64,000 nucleotides of DNA from Symsagittifera roscoffensis (lineage: Eukaryota > Xenacoelomorpha > Acoela > Convolutidae), in NCBI RefSeq assembly GCF_963678635.1, contig NC_087069.1, positions 5,813,472 through 5,877,471 of the forward strand, given 5' to 3'. Both the position numbers and the translations under genes were made by a program. Numbering within the stretch: the first letter of the stretch is position 1; every line of letters begins with the position of its first letter. The notes under the pieces are model-generated. The model made no database searches, was not told the origin of the DNA, and was given only the letters and a program-made list of their open reading frames with translations. Of the stretch, positions 42,169 to 54,400 are shown piece after piece.

Positions 42169-45100
42169 CAGACGGGTAACACAAGCAGAATTTGCTGCGA
42201 TCCACTTGATTCGGCTTTTAGAGGCTGTATGTTACTAGCAGCCCAAGATTTGACGGGACGCCTAGCAAGCTCTCTATCTCTTCTCCACGCTGGCTCACGG
42301 TGTCAGCAACGTCAGCACTCACTCCCGTTCCGTCCTAAGTTTCCCCCTGCAAATTCAATTAATAGTCAAATTTTGCTTGATTTTGCATTTTTTCAGTAGC
42401 AGTTCTAGGGTCTCGAAATAATAAGTACTTGTCCCAACAATTCCGGACACTGTATGCTCGAAAAACAAAACAAGATTCTCGTACATTTCTTGTTTCACAC
42501 TTTTCGCGCACATACTTTTTATCTTCATATTGACAGTTTTTGGGAAAATTCAACCCGCAAACAAACCGAAGCATTTAACCAGTCTTTCTTGCAAAATTTT
42601 CGTAGTTTGAAGGTGTTATGGCTGCATCTGTAGCAACTAGGATAGTTCTAAACCGTTTTAGGACGCGTTACCTTTACCTCAGAAAGTCGTTGATAGGCTT
42701 TAATTGTGACCGAAATCACTTCCAAGGTTCCTGGCACTGCAATCATAACTAGAATGGATAACAAAAAAATCACTCTCATGATTAGAATGTCCTTAACGTT
42801 GGGTGTCTCCAAGGACTTCTCGAGTTTGTCTCCTCCAGTGAGTCTAGTCCTTTTGAATCATTTCGTCTCTTTTGATTTACATTTTCGGCTCTAATAGTCC
42901 CCCCCCCCCGACAACACGCAGAAAATCGATAAAAACATACATCGTCAACCTCATTTATTTCTTCACGAGTTCTCTGCAGGTAAATCAAAATCACAAAACG
43001 ATCAGAGATTACAAAAAGTTTCAGGGATTCTTGTTTCGACCTTTTTGTGGTGGAGTAATTTAGGGTAAACCTGACCCAGCGTCGCCTGATTTTCCCCTGA
43101 CTATGTGCCGGGTACCTATAGAGCCTTTCATTGGCAATCGGAAACAACGGCTGATCTCTTTAATTACTTTGAATACTTCTTCGATCAATGATCGTCTTTT
43201 CTTCTTGTTGATAGCTACTAGTCGTTGGCTTGGATACTTGTTTCGGCATTGATCCAAATGTACAATAGTAAGTACTTAAATGCCAGCGGCGTAACGATGT
43301 GGGTGTTTTTCAAGTGACCTCTCATGCGTGCTGGCTCGCTATGACACAGTAACACTTCTTCAGCAGGCTGCGTTTTGCGGTTGCTTTCCAGTCTTTTGGA
43401 TCTTGTTAACCATTACCCCCTTTTGGAACGTGTGAACTATTAACCCCCCTTTTGGAACTTGTTAACTATCCTTCCAACTCAAAGTTAGTATATACTGTCG
43501 CCCAAATAATAACGGTTCCCATAGTGTAAAAACCCCTAAAAAACTCCGTTAATATCGGTTGGAATGAAATCGACGTTTTTTCATGCTATAGACCTAAATG
43601 AGGGAAGCTTAACTTTAGAAGCCCAGAAGCCACGGATCCCGAATTCCGGTATTTTGTCCTCAGCAAACAGTCCCCAATCCGTCTTCTGGAAGTAGTTTCA
43701 TTGGCCACCAGTGAACGCAAAGAGCCATGAAATTGGGATTCAATAGATAGTGACAGGGCAAATTATGTATTACAATTTGAAGCCAATCTGAAATTTGGAA
43801 TGGGTTAATTAGCCCGTGGTAAAACTATTCCTTACACCGAAAAAAGGTAAATTTTTGCAAAATATTGAGCGAGGGCATATTGACTTTATGGCGGGATTAG
43901 AAATTAGAAACCAACCTCAAAAATACCCCTGTTAACATACCCGCCACCTCTTCGGGTTTAAATAGTTTTTTCCCAGGACAAGTGATAATTGACATTTGAA
44001 ATGGGATAACTTGGGAAGATTTAAAAGAATATGAATGAAAGTAAGAACCCTCTGGGATTCTGAACGCAAAAAAAAAAAAGATTAACACGGTTAAAGACGG
44101 GGTGACTTTTAGTTGACCTTTTTGCACCTAAAACCAAAAATGCATAAAATCCAGAGAAAAAAGATGTGAAAGTGGCGTAAGCCCTAACTATTAGAAAAAA
44201 GTAGAAGCTGAAGGGGCTGTAGCTTTTACATTGTAACATTGAAGGAATGGAGTTAATCAAAGTAGACTTTGCAATTTCTAGGTTCAGCTTAGCTTGGCGA
44301 ACGAGTCATTTATAGAACTTCAACTAGATTAGAGAAAAGAAGTTCCAGAGGATATCGGCAGTAGTAGGAAGATTGGATGGGAGGTAGGTCTCCTTAATAA
44401 CAAGAAAGACGGGCTAATTAATTAGTACCGTAAGGTTACTTTTTTTTGAAAAGATGACCCCTAGGAGGCAAACTACGTTTCCTATAGGTAGACAATTAGG
44501 ATTGGAATAGATTACATATGGGAAGAGTCTAACCCTACCCCCCGGATGCCGGAACGTGAACGCGATAATAGAAAAAAGTCTTTGGGAATTTGTTTAAGTA
44601 AATACAACTTGGATTAGAGGTGAAATGGGACTTGACGACTCATATGCTCAACTTGTCTGGAGATACTTATGGTTGGTGACTTTTTCATCTATAACTAGTG
44701 TCATCTGGGAAAATTCCGCCTAGGTCTTTACGCAAAGGGTACACGAGTAAGTGTTAAAACTTGCACACAAAATCATAACTATGACGAAAACTAAAACTCA
44801 AGTTGACAAATCACAGCGAGAAGATTACCGGTAGGTACCCCACTCTTACGCAGAACAAAATGATCTACCAGTGAGAGTTTTTGGGTTATCATCAGTGAGA
44901 GGAACTATGTAATGCTTATGTAGCATAGGTTGCTTCCGGATTGCATTTCATTAACTTGGAGTCGATCACAGTTGGACCCGAGTAATAAGTAGAATTGAAA
45001 TGCGTTAGAGAATGCTGATTTGAGATATAGGTTCTCCAGTCTGAAGTTTTGGGAGCCTTCGGAGAAATTAGTGCATAGATGTATAAATTGAGCTTCCAAA

Positions 45101-45269
45101 TTGAGTTAGATTAGAAATTTGGATTGTTGGCGAATAGAGTGAACTGAAGAAAAAACAGTGAACTAGCGAAAATTGATCGGCAGATTTAGATTGCCCACTA
45201 TCATAACCCTTTGGAGATTATAGAACACTTAAAATTAATGTCCCCTGCTAATGTGAGAAGAGATTCAAA
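42169..45269. other. Gene-free region with a ten-C run
   Basis: No gene recognised. A run of ten C lies at 42900-42909. The open frames around 42782-43257 on the minus strand cross that run or lack similarity. 43400-45250 has a less AT-rich composition but no frame longer than 80 codons. Confidence 0.45.
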
Positions 45270-45803
45270 ATGGCGCTCCTAGATGAGCTCTTTTTTTCGA
45301 GCAACGAAGGATCCTTGGGTTTCAGAAACGACGAATCTTCCGGCCACTCGAAGATGGATCGTGCAATATCCAAAACCATGGTGTCGGGCAGTCGAGATAC
45401 GTACGAAGTTCTTGTCATTTTTGTTAACGACTTGAAGAGACAAATGATAGTTGTCGTGGAAGCATTGAAGAAAGGATTGGATGTCCAAGTGGTTTATGAC
45501 CAACGATTTATCACGCTGACGGCATATCGCTATTTTTCTGGACAAAGTGACATGTTATCTGGGCCGAAGCCACTCAATGTTGTAGTCTGTCTGCTCCGAG
45601 GTTCCCGAATTGCCAAAAGAAAGAATCAACAGAGCACTTTACTCAGACAGCGGGAAAAAAAGCTAGTTTTTGTCAGCGACTGGTTTAAAGACGAAAAGGT
45701 TGACATAGAAATTGACAGAACTACAGAATCTAATTTTATCTACGCGGAGTTGTTAGAGTTTCTTGAGCTTCAGATCAGGAGGCTGAACGGAAATTTGCGA
45801 TGA
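45270..45803 (+). CDS. Unrecognised 177-residue protein
   Basis: An intronless frame opens with ATG in a favourable context (TTCAAAATGGCG) and runs 177 codons, far longer than chance in this AT-rich DNA. No domain is recognised. Visible features: an N-terminal polar segment; hydrophobic, beta-strand-like stretches YEVLVIFVND, MIVVVEALKKG and LNVVVCLLRGS; a basic run RIAKRKNQQSTLLRQREKK; and an acidic-helical end FIYAELLEFLELQIRRL. No signal peptide or membrane span. The stop TGA lies three bases before a CCCGGGTTGAC element, so the protein could be truncated by that insertion. A gene or a recent gene remnant is likelier than chance. Confidence 0.5.
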   Translation: MALLDELFFSSNEGSLGFRNDESSGHSKMDRAISKTMVSGSRDTYEVLVIFVNDLKRQMIVVVEALKKGLDVQVVYDQRFITLTAYRYFSGQSDMLSGPKPLNVVVCLLRGSRIAKRKNQQSTLLRQREKKLVFVSDWFKDEKVDIEIDRTTESNFIYAELLEFLELQIRRLNGNLR

Positions 45804-45806
45804 AAG

Positions 45807-46900
45807 CCCGGGTTGACAAAAAATGGTTATCATAGAGTTTTCATTTTTGAAAAAAATGCTTATTATACTCTTTCATACAACTTCATAGAGCAAAAGTATA
45901 TGAATGAAAATAACAAAACAAACATTTTTTCCATAAACGAAGTTGTATGATAAGCATTTTTTCTATACTATGAAATTGTATGATAAACATTTTTTCCATA
46001 AATGAAAATTCAAAAAATTCAACCGAAACACTAACCAAGGATTTTTGAGAAAACCCATGAGAAAACCCAAAGTGTAACTGTCAGTTACCACGCAGATAAA
46101 CTGCATTTTGTTGTTTCAGCCATAAAAGTTAATTTTAACATTTTCACATGGAAATATATACCAAAAAAGTAACTTTTTGATTATGGCTAGGTAATTTTTA
46201 GCTTTAAAATTATGATGGTTGAGAAGAAAAGGCCTGTTTTTTTTTACAAATTTATTTTTATTATAGCAAATCAAACGAAAGATGATAATCGTGTTTACGA
46301 AAAAAATATATTTTCATGTGATTCTTGGGTTTTTTGTGTTAAAAACTCATCCTGGACTACGTTATAAACTCAAAAATGTCCAATTTTGCATGCAATTTCT
46401 TTTTTTTCAGCACAAAAGCAAATTTTCAGCCAAAAAAGGGATTAAAAATTTTTTACCTCAAATTTTCATTTTTGTTTATGAAAAAAACACATATCATATA
46501 ATTTTCATATATGAAAATTTTATGATAAGCATTTTCTGACCGATATTAAAAATGTGTTGTTGATTGTCAATATGCCCTCTATCTTAGATAAACTTATTTA
46601 AATCTGTTTAAAGTTACCCAGACACGTTTTTTGGTGATTTTTAAAAATTTTATTTTTTCTATGACAAAATGACTATTTTATAATTTTCATACTTGAAAAC
46701 TGTATGATAAACTTTTATTATAAGAAATTTTAAATAGTTTTTTTGACGACCAGAAAGCTTCAAAAGAGGCAATTAGATCAAAAATGTTCAATAAAAATTT
46801 TTTAAACTTTGTATGAATTTTCTATGATAAGCATTTTTCCATAGACTTCATATATGAAACTGTATGATAAGCTTTTTTCTTCTCTGGACGTCAACCTGGG
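45807..46900. mobile_element. CCCGGGTTGAC element, 1.1 kb, non-autonomous
   Basis: Ends are CCCGGGTTGACAAAAAATGG and the complement of GACGTCAACCTGGG; the outer 11 bases match the 175 bp MITE at 13099-13273 with one change. Many ATGATAAGCATTTT and TCATACAATTTCATA words occur inside, in both orientations, at both ends. Flanking AG on each side may be a 2 bp target duplication. No transposase frame is present. Confidence 0.75.
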
Positions 46901-47190
46901 AGTTCAGAGGAAAAGAGCGATTTGTAGGGGCACTTGGACACATCAGGACGAGAGTCGGATTCGGTAGCTTAGAGGGAAAATTCGCAATGATTGTTATCTG
47001 CATCCAAAATCTCGATTCGGAATTAGTCATGAGAGTTCACGAAACAAAGGAGTGTCACGGATTATTCGTGAGCAACAAAAAATGCGATATGTCACGAAGG
47101 CGATTGAATTCAGCCAACAACAGTAGTTTCCACGATACTACCGAAAATAGTGATAATATTGCTGGACGAGGGAAGGGTGGGGCCAAATAA
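46901..47190 (+). CDS. Unrecognised ORF segment downstream of the CCCGGG element
   Basis: The frame open across the element edge becomes protein-like after 46900: VGALGHIRTRVGFGSLEGKF, AMIVICIQNLDSELVMRVHE and TKECHGLFVSNKKCDMSRRR, ending in a polar tail at TAA (47188-47190). An acceptor-like AGTTCAG|AGG lies at 46901-46907. No family recognised. Base composition is clearly less AT-rich than the surroundings. It may be an exon of, or the severed continuation of, the gene at 45270-45803. Confidence 0.4.
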
Positions 47191-49660
47191 AAACTTCCGG
47201 AAGTCGAGGTAGGGACTATTTGCACAGCAGGGCTTATCCTTGGAAATAGGGGTCCAGTGATCTGGGGTTCTAAGCTTGGGCCTGCCTCCACTAGTTCTAT
47301 AACATACAGAACTTTGGCACCCGTCCAACTCCTTTTTACCGAGTTCTAACAGGGCTGTTGGCACTTCCGAGAACCGTTATAACTTGGGCAATGGGGCCAA
47401 ACCGTCAGCATTTCGATTTGCCCGGGTCAAATCATCTCTACTATCCACCTACAATTTACATAGAACTAATTTACCGAAATTTTCTTAAGCGCGAGATCCT
47501 TCATATAGGCCTCTTTTTATAATTTTCACCGGAGAGGGACTAATTTTTTTAAGATTTGATCAATTTTGAGATTGGTAAATTGTTTTCTTTTAATATTTAT
47601 AGTTTTGGTTAGTCGAAACCGGCCACGTCCTGTTCATTGGCTCGCTCATTATGCCACAGCTGTCTTGCATAAGGAATTGGCAATCCTACCCTGATTTTTT
47701 TTTCGCTATGCTGAGTCTGAGAATCCAGTCCATCTTGCCCCCAAGCTAACTAGTGTGCAGCGAAAACAATTCCCGCGCAGGATTTTTCCTTAATCGTTGA
47801 AATTGCAGAGTTTTTACCTGGAAGAGAACATTATTCTTACCGACCAGAATAATTACCCCTAAATTACGCACTATTCACGGAACCGATTTGAACCACAACT
47901 CGAGTTTGAGGTCCGGGCTAAATAGTTTGCAGTTAATCTTCGTGATTACTGCAGGAGCGTGTGCCTCAGTTGTGAAGAGTGCGAACAGCGATGAACAGTT
48001 TTGTTAATAAAAGGCTGCATGAATCATCTTAGCCACGAGACTCGCGGCCACATTGAGGTCTCTGCAGTGATAAACCCAATTACTATTCTTATGCCCCGAA
48101 TCGAGATGTTTTCTAGACTGCCTGCATCACTTACTTACCGAGAAACACGCCGTTTCCAAGCACAGCTCTGCAAAAAAGAAGAGCAGAGGAAGGAACCCTT
48201 TGTGTCCCAGTTCTTCTATTATCCCCCATGACCCTAACTTATCTTTATTGAACAGCGGAATTCTTGTATCGATTTTTTCATATTGGCGCAATTCCTCGGT
48301 GTGCATACTTACGATCACCACGACGACCAGGAGGGCTCCCGCTGAAACTAAGTTGGGGGCATAAACGCGACTGGGACGGGTGGAAGCGATCTAAGTTTAT
48401 TACCGGGTTTAGACCGAAGAGACTCAAAAAAGGGAGGCACATTCCGCTCTAGTTACGGGGATGCGTCTCCGTTTTTTTATGTTAGCCTAGAACTAACAGC
48501 TCTGCAGTTTGTTCCATCAAATTTGAACTCTCAATCAAAAAATTAGTCATGTCTATCAGGTTTGTGGTAGCATAGAAGAAGGTATTAAGCAACAAGTTGT
48601 CTGTCTCCTCAGTATCGGCTAAATCGTTTAGGGATTCGGCCCTCTGTTGTCCATCTCGCATTGGGTCTCACCTGTTGAATGTTCTATCCCTAAATTGTGG
48701 AAGGGTTAGTTTTTGTAATTCTGGTTTTTTGGACAGGGTTACCAAAAAGCTCAATTTTTCCCTGTGGCCATATTTATACTAGAGTTTTCCGGTGGTTTTC
48801 AAAAAGTATCAAAACCAATATTCTGTATTCGAATGATTTTATGGACATCTCGTAAGGTCTTCTTTTCTGGAGGCTCCGATGTTCTGTAGATTTTTCGGCT
48901 TATGTATTAGGTACCCAATTTTGCAAATTTTATGAACAATAGTATTGCATTATCTGAAATAAGCTGTTTTCAACCTCCATGCATGCTTCTGTTTGCAAAT
49001 TTTTGATTGAAAGTAAGGTCGATAATTTTGATTAAGAAATAAGGTCAATTATCCAAAAAGGAGGCCAGTTTCGTTGAACAAATCTCAGACCATGATTTCC
49101 CAAAAACTTTGGCAAAAAATTCTGATCGAAAGTCTATATAATAAAATAATATAGTATGATAGTTAAACAGAAGAAAATTCACGCAGTACTGTATTCTTAA
49201 CTGAATAAATCGATATTAGACAACGTTTGGCGCCCCTTGGTACAGATTGGTTTACCTTTCTAGACTACTTGCACTGAAGTTTCATGGATAATAATCATTT
49301 ATATTTGAAATTCAATGTCAGTCTCTATATAATAGTTAAAATATTCAAATATAATCTATTGAAAATGGACTAAAATGATACTACTTTTCAAGAAATAAAA
49401 TACCAATATAGTCTAATATAATCGATCATTTTCAACTTAACTCAAACTATTTTTTAGCAAGAAAAATAGTCAATTTCAATCGATTATAATGGATTATAAT
49501 CCAATTATTTAAATCTTATTAAGTGTTCTTTTCTTTTTTTTAAAATTTTGTTAAACTTAAGTTTGTTCGATTGTTCACTCACTAAAATTGATTTTTTCCT
49601 AATTTCAACCACAATTATCAATTATTAAAATTGACAAAAAAAAACCTATAGATCCCACAC
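47191..49660. other. Gene-free region
   Basis: No gene recognised although 47200-48460 is less AT-rich and contains several short frames. At 49310-49510 TATAATCGATTATA-like words cluster again (CGATTATAATGGATTATAAT). Confidence 0.45.
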
Positions 49661-50699
49661 CAACCCCCTCTCTCCCAAGTTTACCTGGACTACAGTAACC
49701 TGTCCCGGTAGGCAAGCGCGGATATAGGAACGTTGACGACCTTTTTTAGGGCAACCAAAACGAACTATAAAGACCATAATTTTGACGAGTGAACTTTTGA
49801 CATCTCCCAGATCACTATAAAGACCTTAAAAAAAAATTGCGCCGCAGGCAAATTATGAGAAAAAAACAGGTGGGGAGGGGGTGGCTTGGGTTCAAACGTA
49901 CTGAAAGAATGGGTAACCTGCGGGAAGAGATTACGTGCGGGGAGGTACGTGGGGTGGAGGGTTTACGTGGCTTAGGACGTTGGGAACATAGGGGGTGAAA
50001 AAACTGGTCAAAGGCACTTTTTGGAAAATTACTAGAAATTGGCCTCTTCAAAAATACTATACTTTGGCCGCCCCTGGATGATCGTGTTCCTTCGATTTTT
50101 GCAACAAATTGCAAAAATGAGAAAAAAATTTTCACAAAATTCAATCATTTTTTAAAAATTTATATACAAAACATAAGGTATTTTATTGATACAAAGAACG
50201 GATTATACTCGATTATAAAAGATATATGTGGATTGTTTTTTTTTCGAAAGAAATCGGTTACATTGGATAAAAATTCCCTTAGATTGTCTACATTTGCAAG
50301 TATAATAGATTACATGGAAAACATTTTTGTCAAAAATATCCATTATAGTCTATGTTTATCCATGAAAATTCGGTGCGGGTACGACATTTATTCAAAATTG
50401 TACTATCAAGCTATCAATAACTTGTAATAATCCCTTAAAGTCTAAATTATCTATAATCTTTCTCTTGATTAGCTAAGGATTACAAATACAGTCAGTGAAT
50501 TATAGCGATCAGCGATGCAACGTTTTGACAGGGGGCTATTTTAGGCGAAAATTAAATTAAGCGAGAACAAAAGTGTTAAAACTAGGCAAAAAATTTGATT
50601 TAAAAAGTATGCATTTTAGCAGAAACTGTATGTGATTAATTTCTTGATTCCATTACTACAAACAAAACACAAGTTAAATTATTCAAACAGCAAATCAAC

Positions 50700-50845
50700 G
50701 GTAAAATAGTGACCGCTGCAGTCGCGCTAACGTGCTCCGAGCTTGCCAACAGAGGGTAGGTATCTTTAGGAAAACTAGAGCCGATTATCGCCCCGAAGTG
50801 GCGACTCGCTTCTTGCCCGCCCACCAGCGACCTTGAACCGACAAG
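50700..50845. repeat. GC-richer block of array unit 1
   Basis: GACCGCTGCAGTCGCGCTAA to GCGACCTTGAACCGACAAGC; a close copy lies at 52365-52505 in unit 2. Missing from units 3 to 5. Confidence 0.75.
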
Positions 50846-51179
50846 CAGATTTATAGTCATAAGCCACTTCTTGTCAATGTCGTCTGGAAAATTATAGGAA
50901 TTTTGCTAAAAATTACACTTTTCTATTCAAATTTTTTGCCTTAGTTTACACTTTTTTTGCCTAATATAGTTTTCGCCTAATATATACAACCCCAATATTT
51001 TGCCTCACTTGTCAATTATTCTAGAAAAGCCACCACTTTGTTAAAAAGTTAGTATCACAGTTTCCCTAAAGGAACTTTTTTGTGATAGGTCTGTAAATCG
51101 ATGTATCAGTTAACCGAAAATAGGCGGACCAGATCAGTAAATCGTAAATTTATGATTCAATTACCCAGGATGACCTTCA

Positions 51180-51410
51180 CACCCCGAAATTACTTATCAT
51201 ATAATTCCATACATCAAGTGTGTAAAAAATGCTAGTCATACAATTTTTATGCAATTTCGAAAAATGATTTATAAATGATATAAACTAATTTCTACGGCTG
51301 TTTGATTCTAATACAACAATCTGGTGATAATAAACCAAGATTTTCATTTTTTTTGAAAAAAAAGCCCATCATACAATTCACATATATGGAAATTGTATGA
51401 CTACCAAGTT
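51180..51410. repeat. TCATACAATTCCAT inverted repeat inside the array
   Basis: CTTATCATATAATTCCATAC ... ACATATATGGAAATTGTATG; a copy lies at 52715-52930. The words match the interior of the CCCGGGTTGAC elements, without the CCCGGG ends. Confidence 0.65.
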
Positions 51411-54400
51411 TTTGATGGCGACAAAAATTTTTTTTAACCGCAAATCGCAAATCGGAAACCAAAATAGTACAAAGTCAAAATAGCACTTTGAAGGGGGTTT
51501 TTAAAGGGGGTTCGGTAAACAGGTGGGGAGGTTTGGGTTTAAATGTACTGAAAGAGTGGGTAATCTGGGGGAGAGATTACGTGCGGTAAGGTACGAGGGG
51601 TGGAGGGTTTACATGATTTAGGTCGTGAGGGACATAGGGGATGAAAAAAAACTGGTCAAAAAGGCCGTTTTTGCGCACTTTTTGGAAAATAACTAGATAT
51701 TAACCTCTTCAAAAATACTATTTCTTGGGCGCGCCTAGATGAACGTGTTCCTTCGAATTTTGCAAAATAAATGCAGAAGTGAAAAAAATTATTCACAAAA
51801 TTCAATCCATTTTCATGGATTTTGTATACAAAGCTTAATATATTTTATTGAAACCAAAAACGGATTATACTCGATTATAAAAGCTATTAGTGGATTGTTT
51901 ATTTTTCGAAAGAAATCGGTTAAATTGGATCAAAATTCCATTACATTGTCTAAATATGCTTTTATAATAGATTACATAAAAAACCTTTTTGTCAAAATAT
52001 CCATTATAATCGATGTTCATCCATGAAATTACAGTGCAGATACGAAATGTATTCCAATTTTTACTATAAGACTATCAATAACTTGTAATAATCCTCTAAA
52101 ATCTAAATTATTTTTGATCCTTCTCCTGATTAGCTAGTGACTACAAATATAGATAGTAAAATGTGGCCATCAGCGATGCAGCGTTTTGGCGGGCGGCAAT
52201 GTTAGGCAAAAATTATATTAAGCGAGAGTAAATGTGTCAAATTAGATGAAAAATTTAAGTAAAAAAGTATTTATTTTAGTAGAAACTGTTTGTGATTAAT
52301 TTCTTGATTCCATTGCTACATACAAACACACGTTAAATTCTTCAAACTGCAAATCAACATTAAAATAGTGACCACTGCAGTCGCGCTAACGTGTTGCGAG
52401 CTTGCCAACAGAGGGTAGAACTCTTTAGGAAAACTAGAGTCGATTATCGCCGCGAAATGGCGACGCGCTTCTAGCGCGCCCACCGGCGACCTTGAACCGA
52501 CAAGCGGATTTATAGTCTTTAACCGCTTCTTTTCAATTTCGTCTGGAAAATTATGGGATTTTTTGCTTAAAATTACACTTTTATATTCAAATCTTTTGCC
52601 TGAGTTTAAACTTTTTTTCGCCTAATATATACAAATCCAACAACCAAAAAAGGCGGACCAGATCAGTAAGTCGCAAACTTATAATTCAATTAGCCAGGAT
52701 GACCTCCATACCCCTAAAATGCTTACCATACAATTCCATACAAAAAAAGTGTGAAAAATGCTAGTCATAAAATTTTCTTAAAATTTCGAAAAATGATTGA
52801 TAAAAGAAATAAATTAATTTCTAGGGCTGTTTGATTCTAATACAACAATCTGGTGAGAAAAAACAATATTTTCTTTTTTTGGAAAAATGCCTATCATACA
52901 ATTCACATATATGGAAATTGTATGCCACCTATTTGTTGATGGCGACAAATTTCATACTGAAAATGCCTCAATTTTTTTTGTTTTTTTGTTCAACCGCAAA
53001 TCAGAAACCGCAAATCGCAAATCGGACACCAAAATAGTACAAAGTCAAAATAGTACTACTGCCGGTAGGGGTGTTTAAAGTTGGTTCAGTAAACAGTTCG
53101 GGAGTAGGTGGTTTGGGTTCAAACGTACTGAAAGAGTGGGTAACCTGAGAGGAGAGATTACGTGCAGGAGATACGTGGGGTGGAGGGTTCACGTGGTTTA
53201 GGACGTTGGGGAAAAAAGGTGTGAAAAAAACTGGTCAAAAAGGCCGTTTTTGCGCATTTTTTGGAAAATTACTAGATATTGGCTTCTTCAAAAATACTAT
53301 ATTTTGGTCGCCACTGGATGAACGTGTTCCTTAATTTTTGCAAAAAAATGCAAAAATTAGAAAAATAACTCACAGAATTCAATCCATTTTCATGGATTTT
53401 ATGTACAAAACATAATGATTTTATTGAAACCAAAAACGGACTATACACGATTATAACAGATATTGGTGGATTGTTTATTTTTCGAAAGAAATCAGTTAAA
53501 TTGGATCAAAGTTCCATTACGTTGTCTAAATATGCTACTCTTTTGGATTACATAGACAACTTTTTTGTCAAAAATATCCATTATAATCAATGTTTTTTCA
53601 TGAAACTTCGGTGCGGGTACGACATGTATTCTATTATGTACTATAAGGCTATCAATAACTTGTAATAATCCCCTAAAATCTAAAATATTTTGATCCTTCT
53701 CCTGATTAGCTAGTGTCTACAAATAGAGTCAGTGAATTGTAGCCATCAGCGATGCACCAATTTGGCGGGCCGCCACTTTAGGCGAAAATTATATTAAGCG
53801 AGAATAAAAGTGTTGAATTAAGGCGAAAAAATTGATAAAATTTATACATTGTTATTAATCAATTATATACATTTTAAACATTTAATTTTGAAATTACCCC
53901 AAATAGTTGTTGTTTTTCCCAACCGCAAATCGATTTTCGTAAGCAAACGAATTTTTTACGAAAAAAAAAATTGCAGGCAAAATTTAGTTTTTTTTGTTTG
54001 CTTAACGTAGTCCTGTATACACTAATTTCAATTTACTTTTTTTCTTTTACCAGTTTTTTTCACTTTTCGCTTCATGTTTTTTTTTGTTGAGCCTGTTTAT
54101 GCATGCCTTGATCAATGTCTGATAATATAAAAAACCAAACTTTTAAAATTCTTATCTCTGAAAAATTTCGCCAAATTTTAAAATTCCAAAGAGGAGAGGT
54201 ACGTGGGGTGGAGGTTTTACGTGGTTTAGGACGAGTGGGACATAGGGGGTGAAAAAAAACTGGTCAAAAAGGCCCATTTTGCGCATTTTTTGGAAAATTA
54301 CTAGAGATTGGCCTCTTCAAAAATAATATATTTTGGCCGCCCCTTTAACGTTTTCCTTCGATTTTTTCAAAAAAATATGCACAAATGAGAAAAAGTATTC

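Noticed and set aside
42782-43147. 121-codon minus-strand ORF
   Set aside because: It crosses a ten-base C/G run, has no recognisable similarity, and overlapping frames are equally open.
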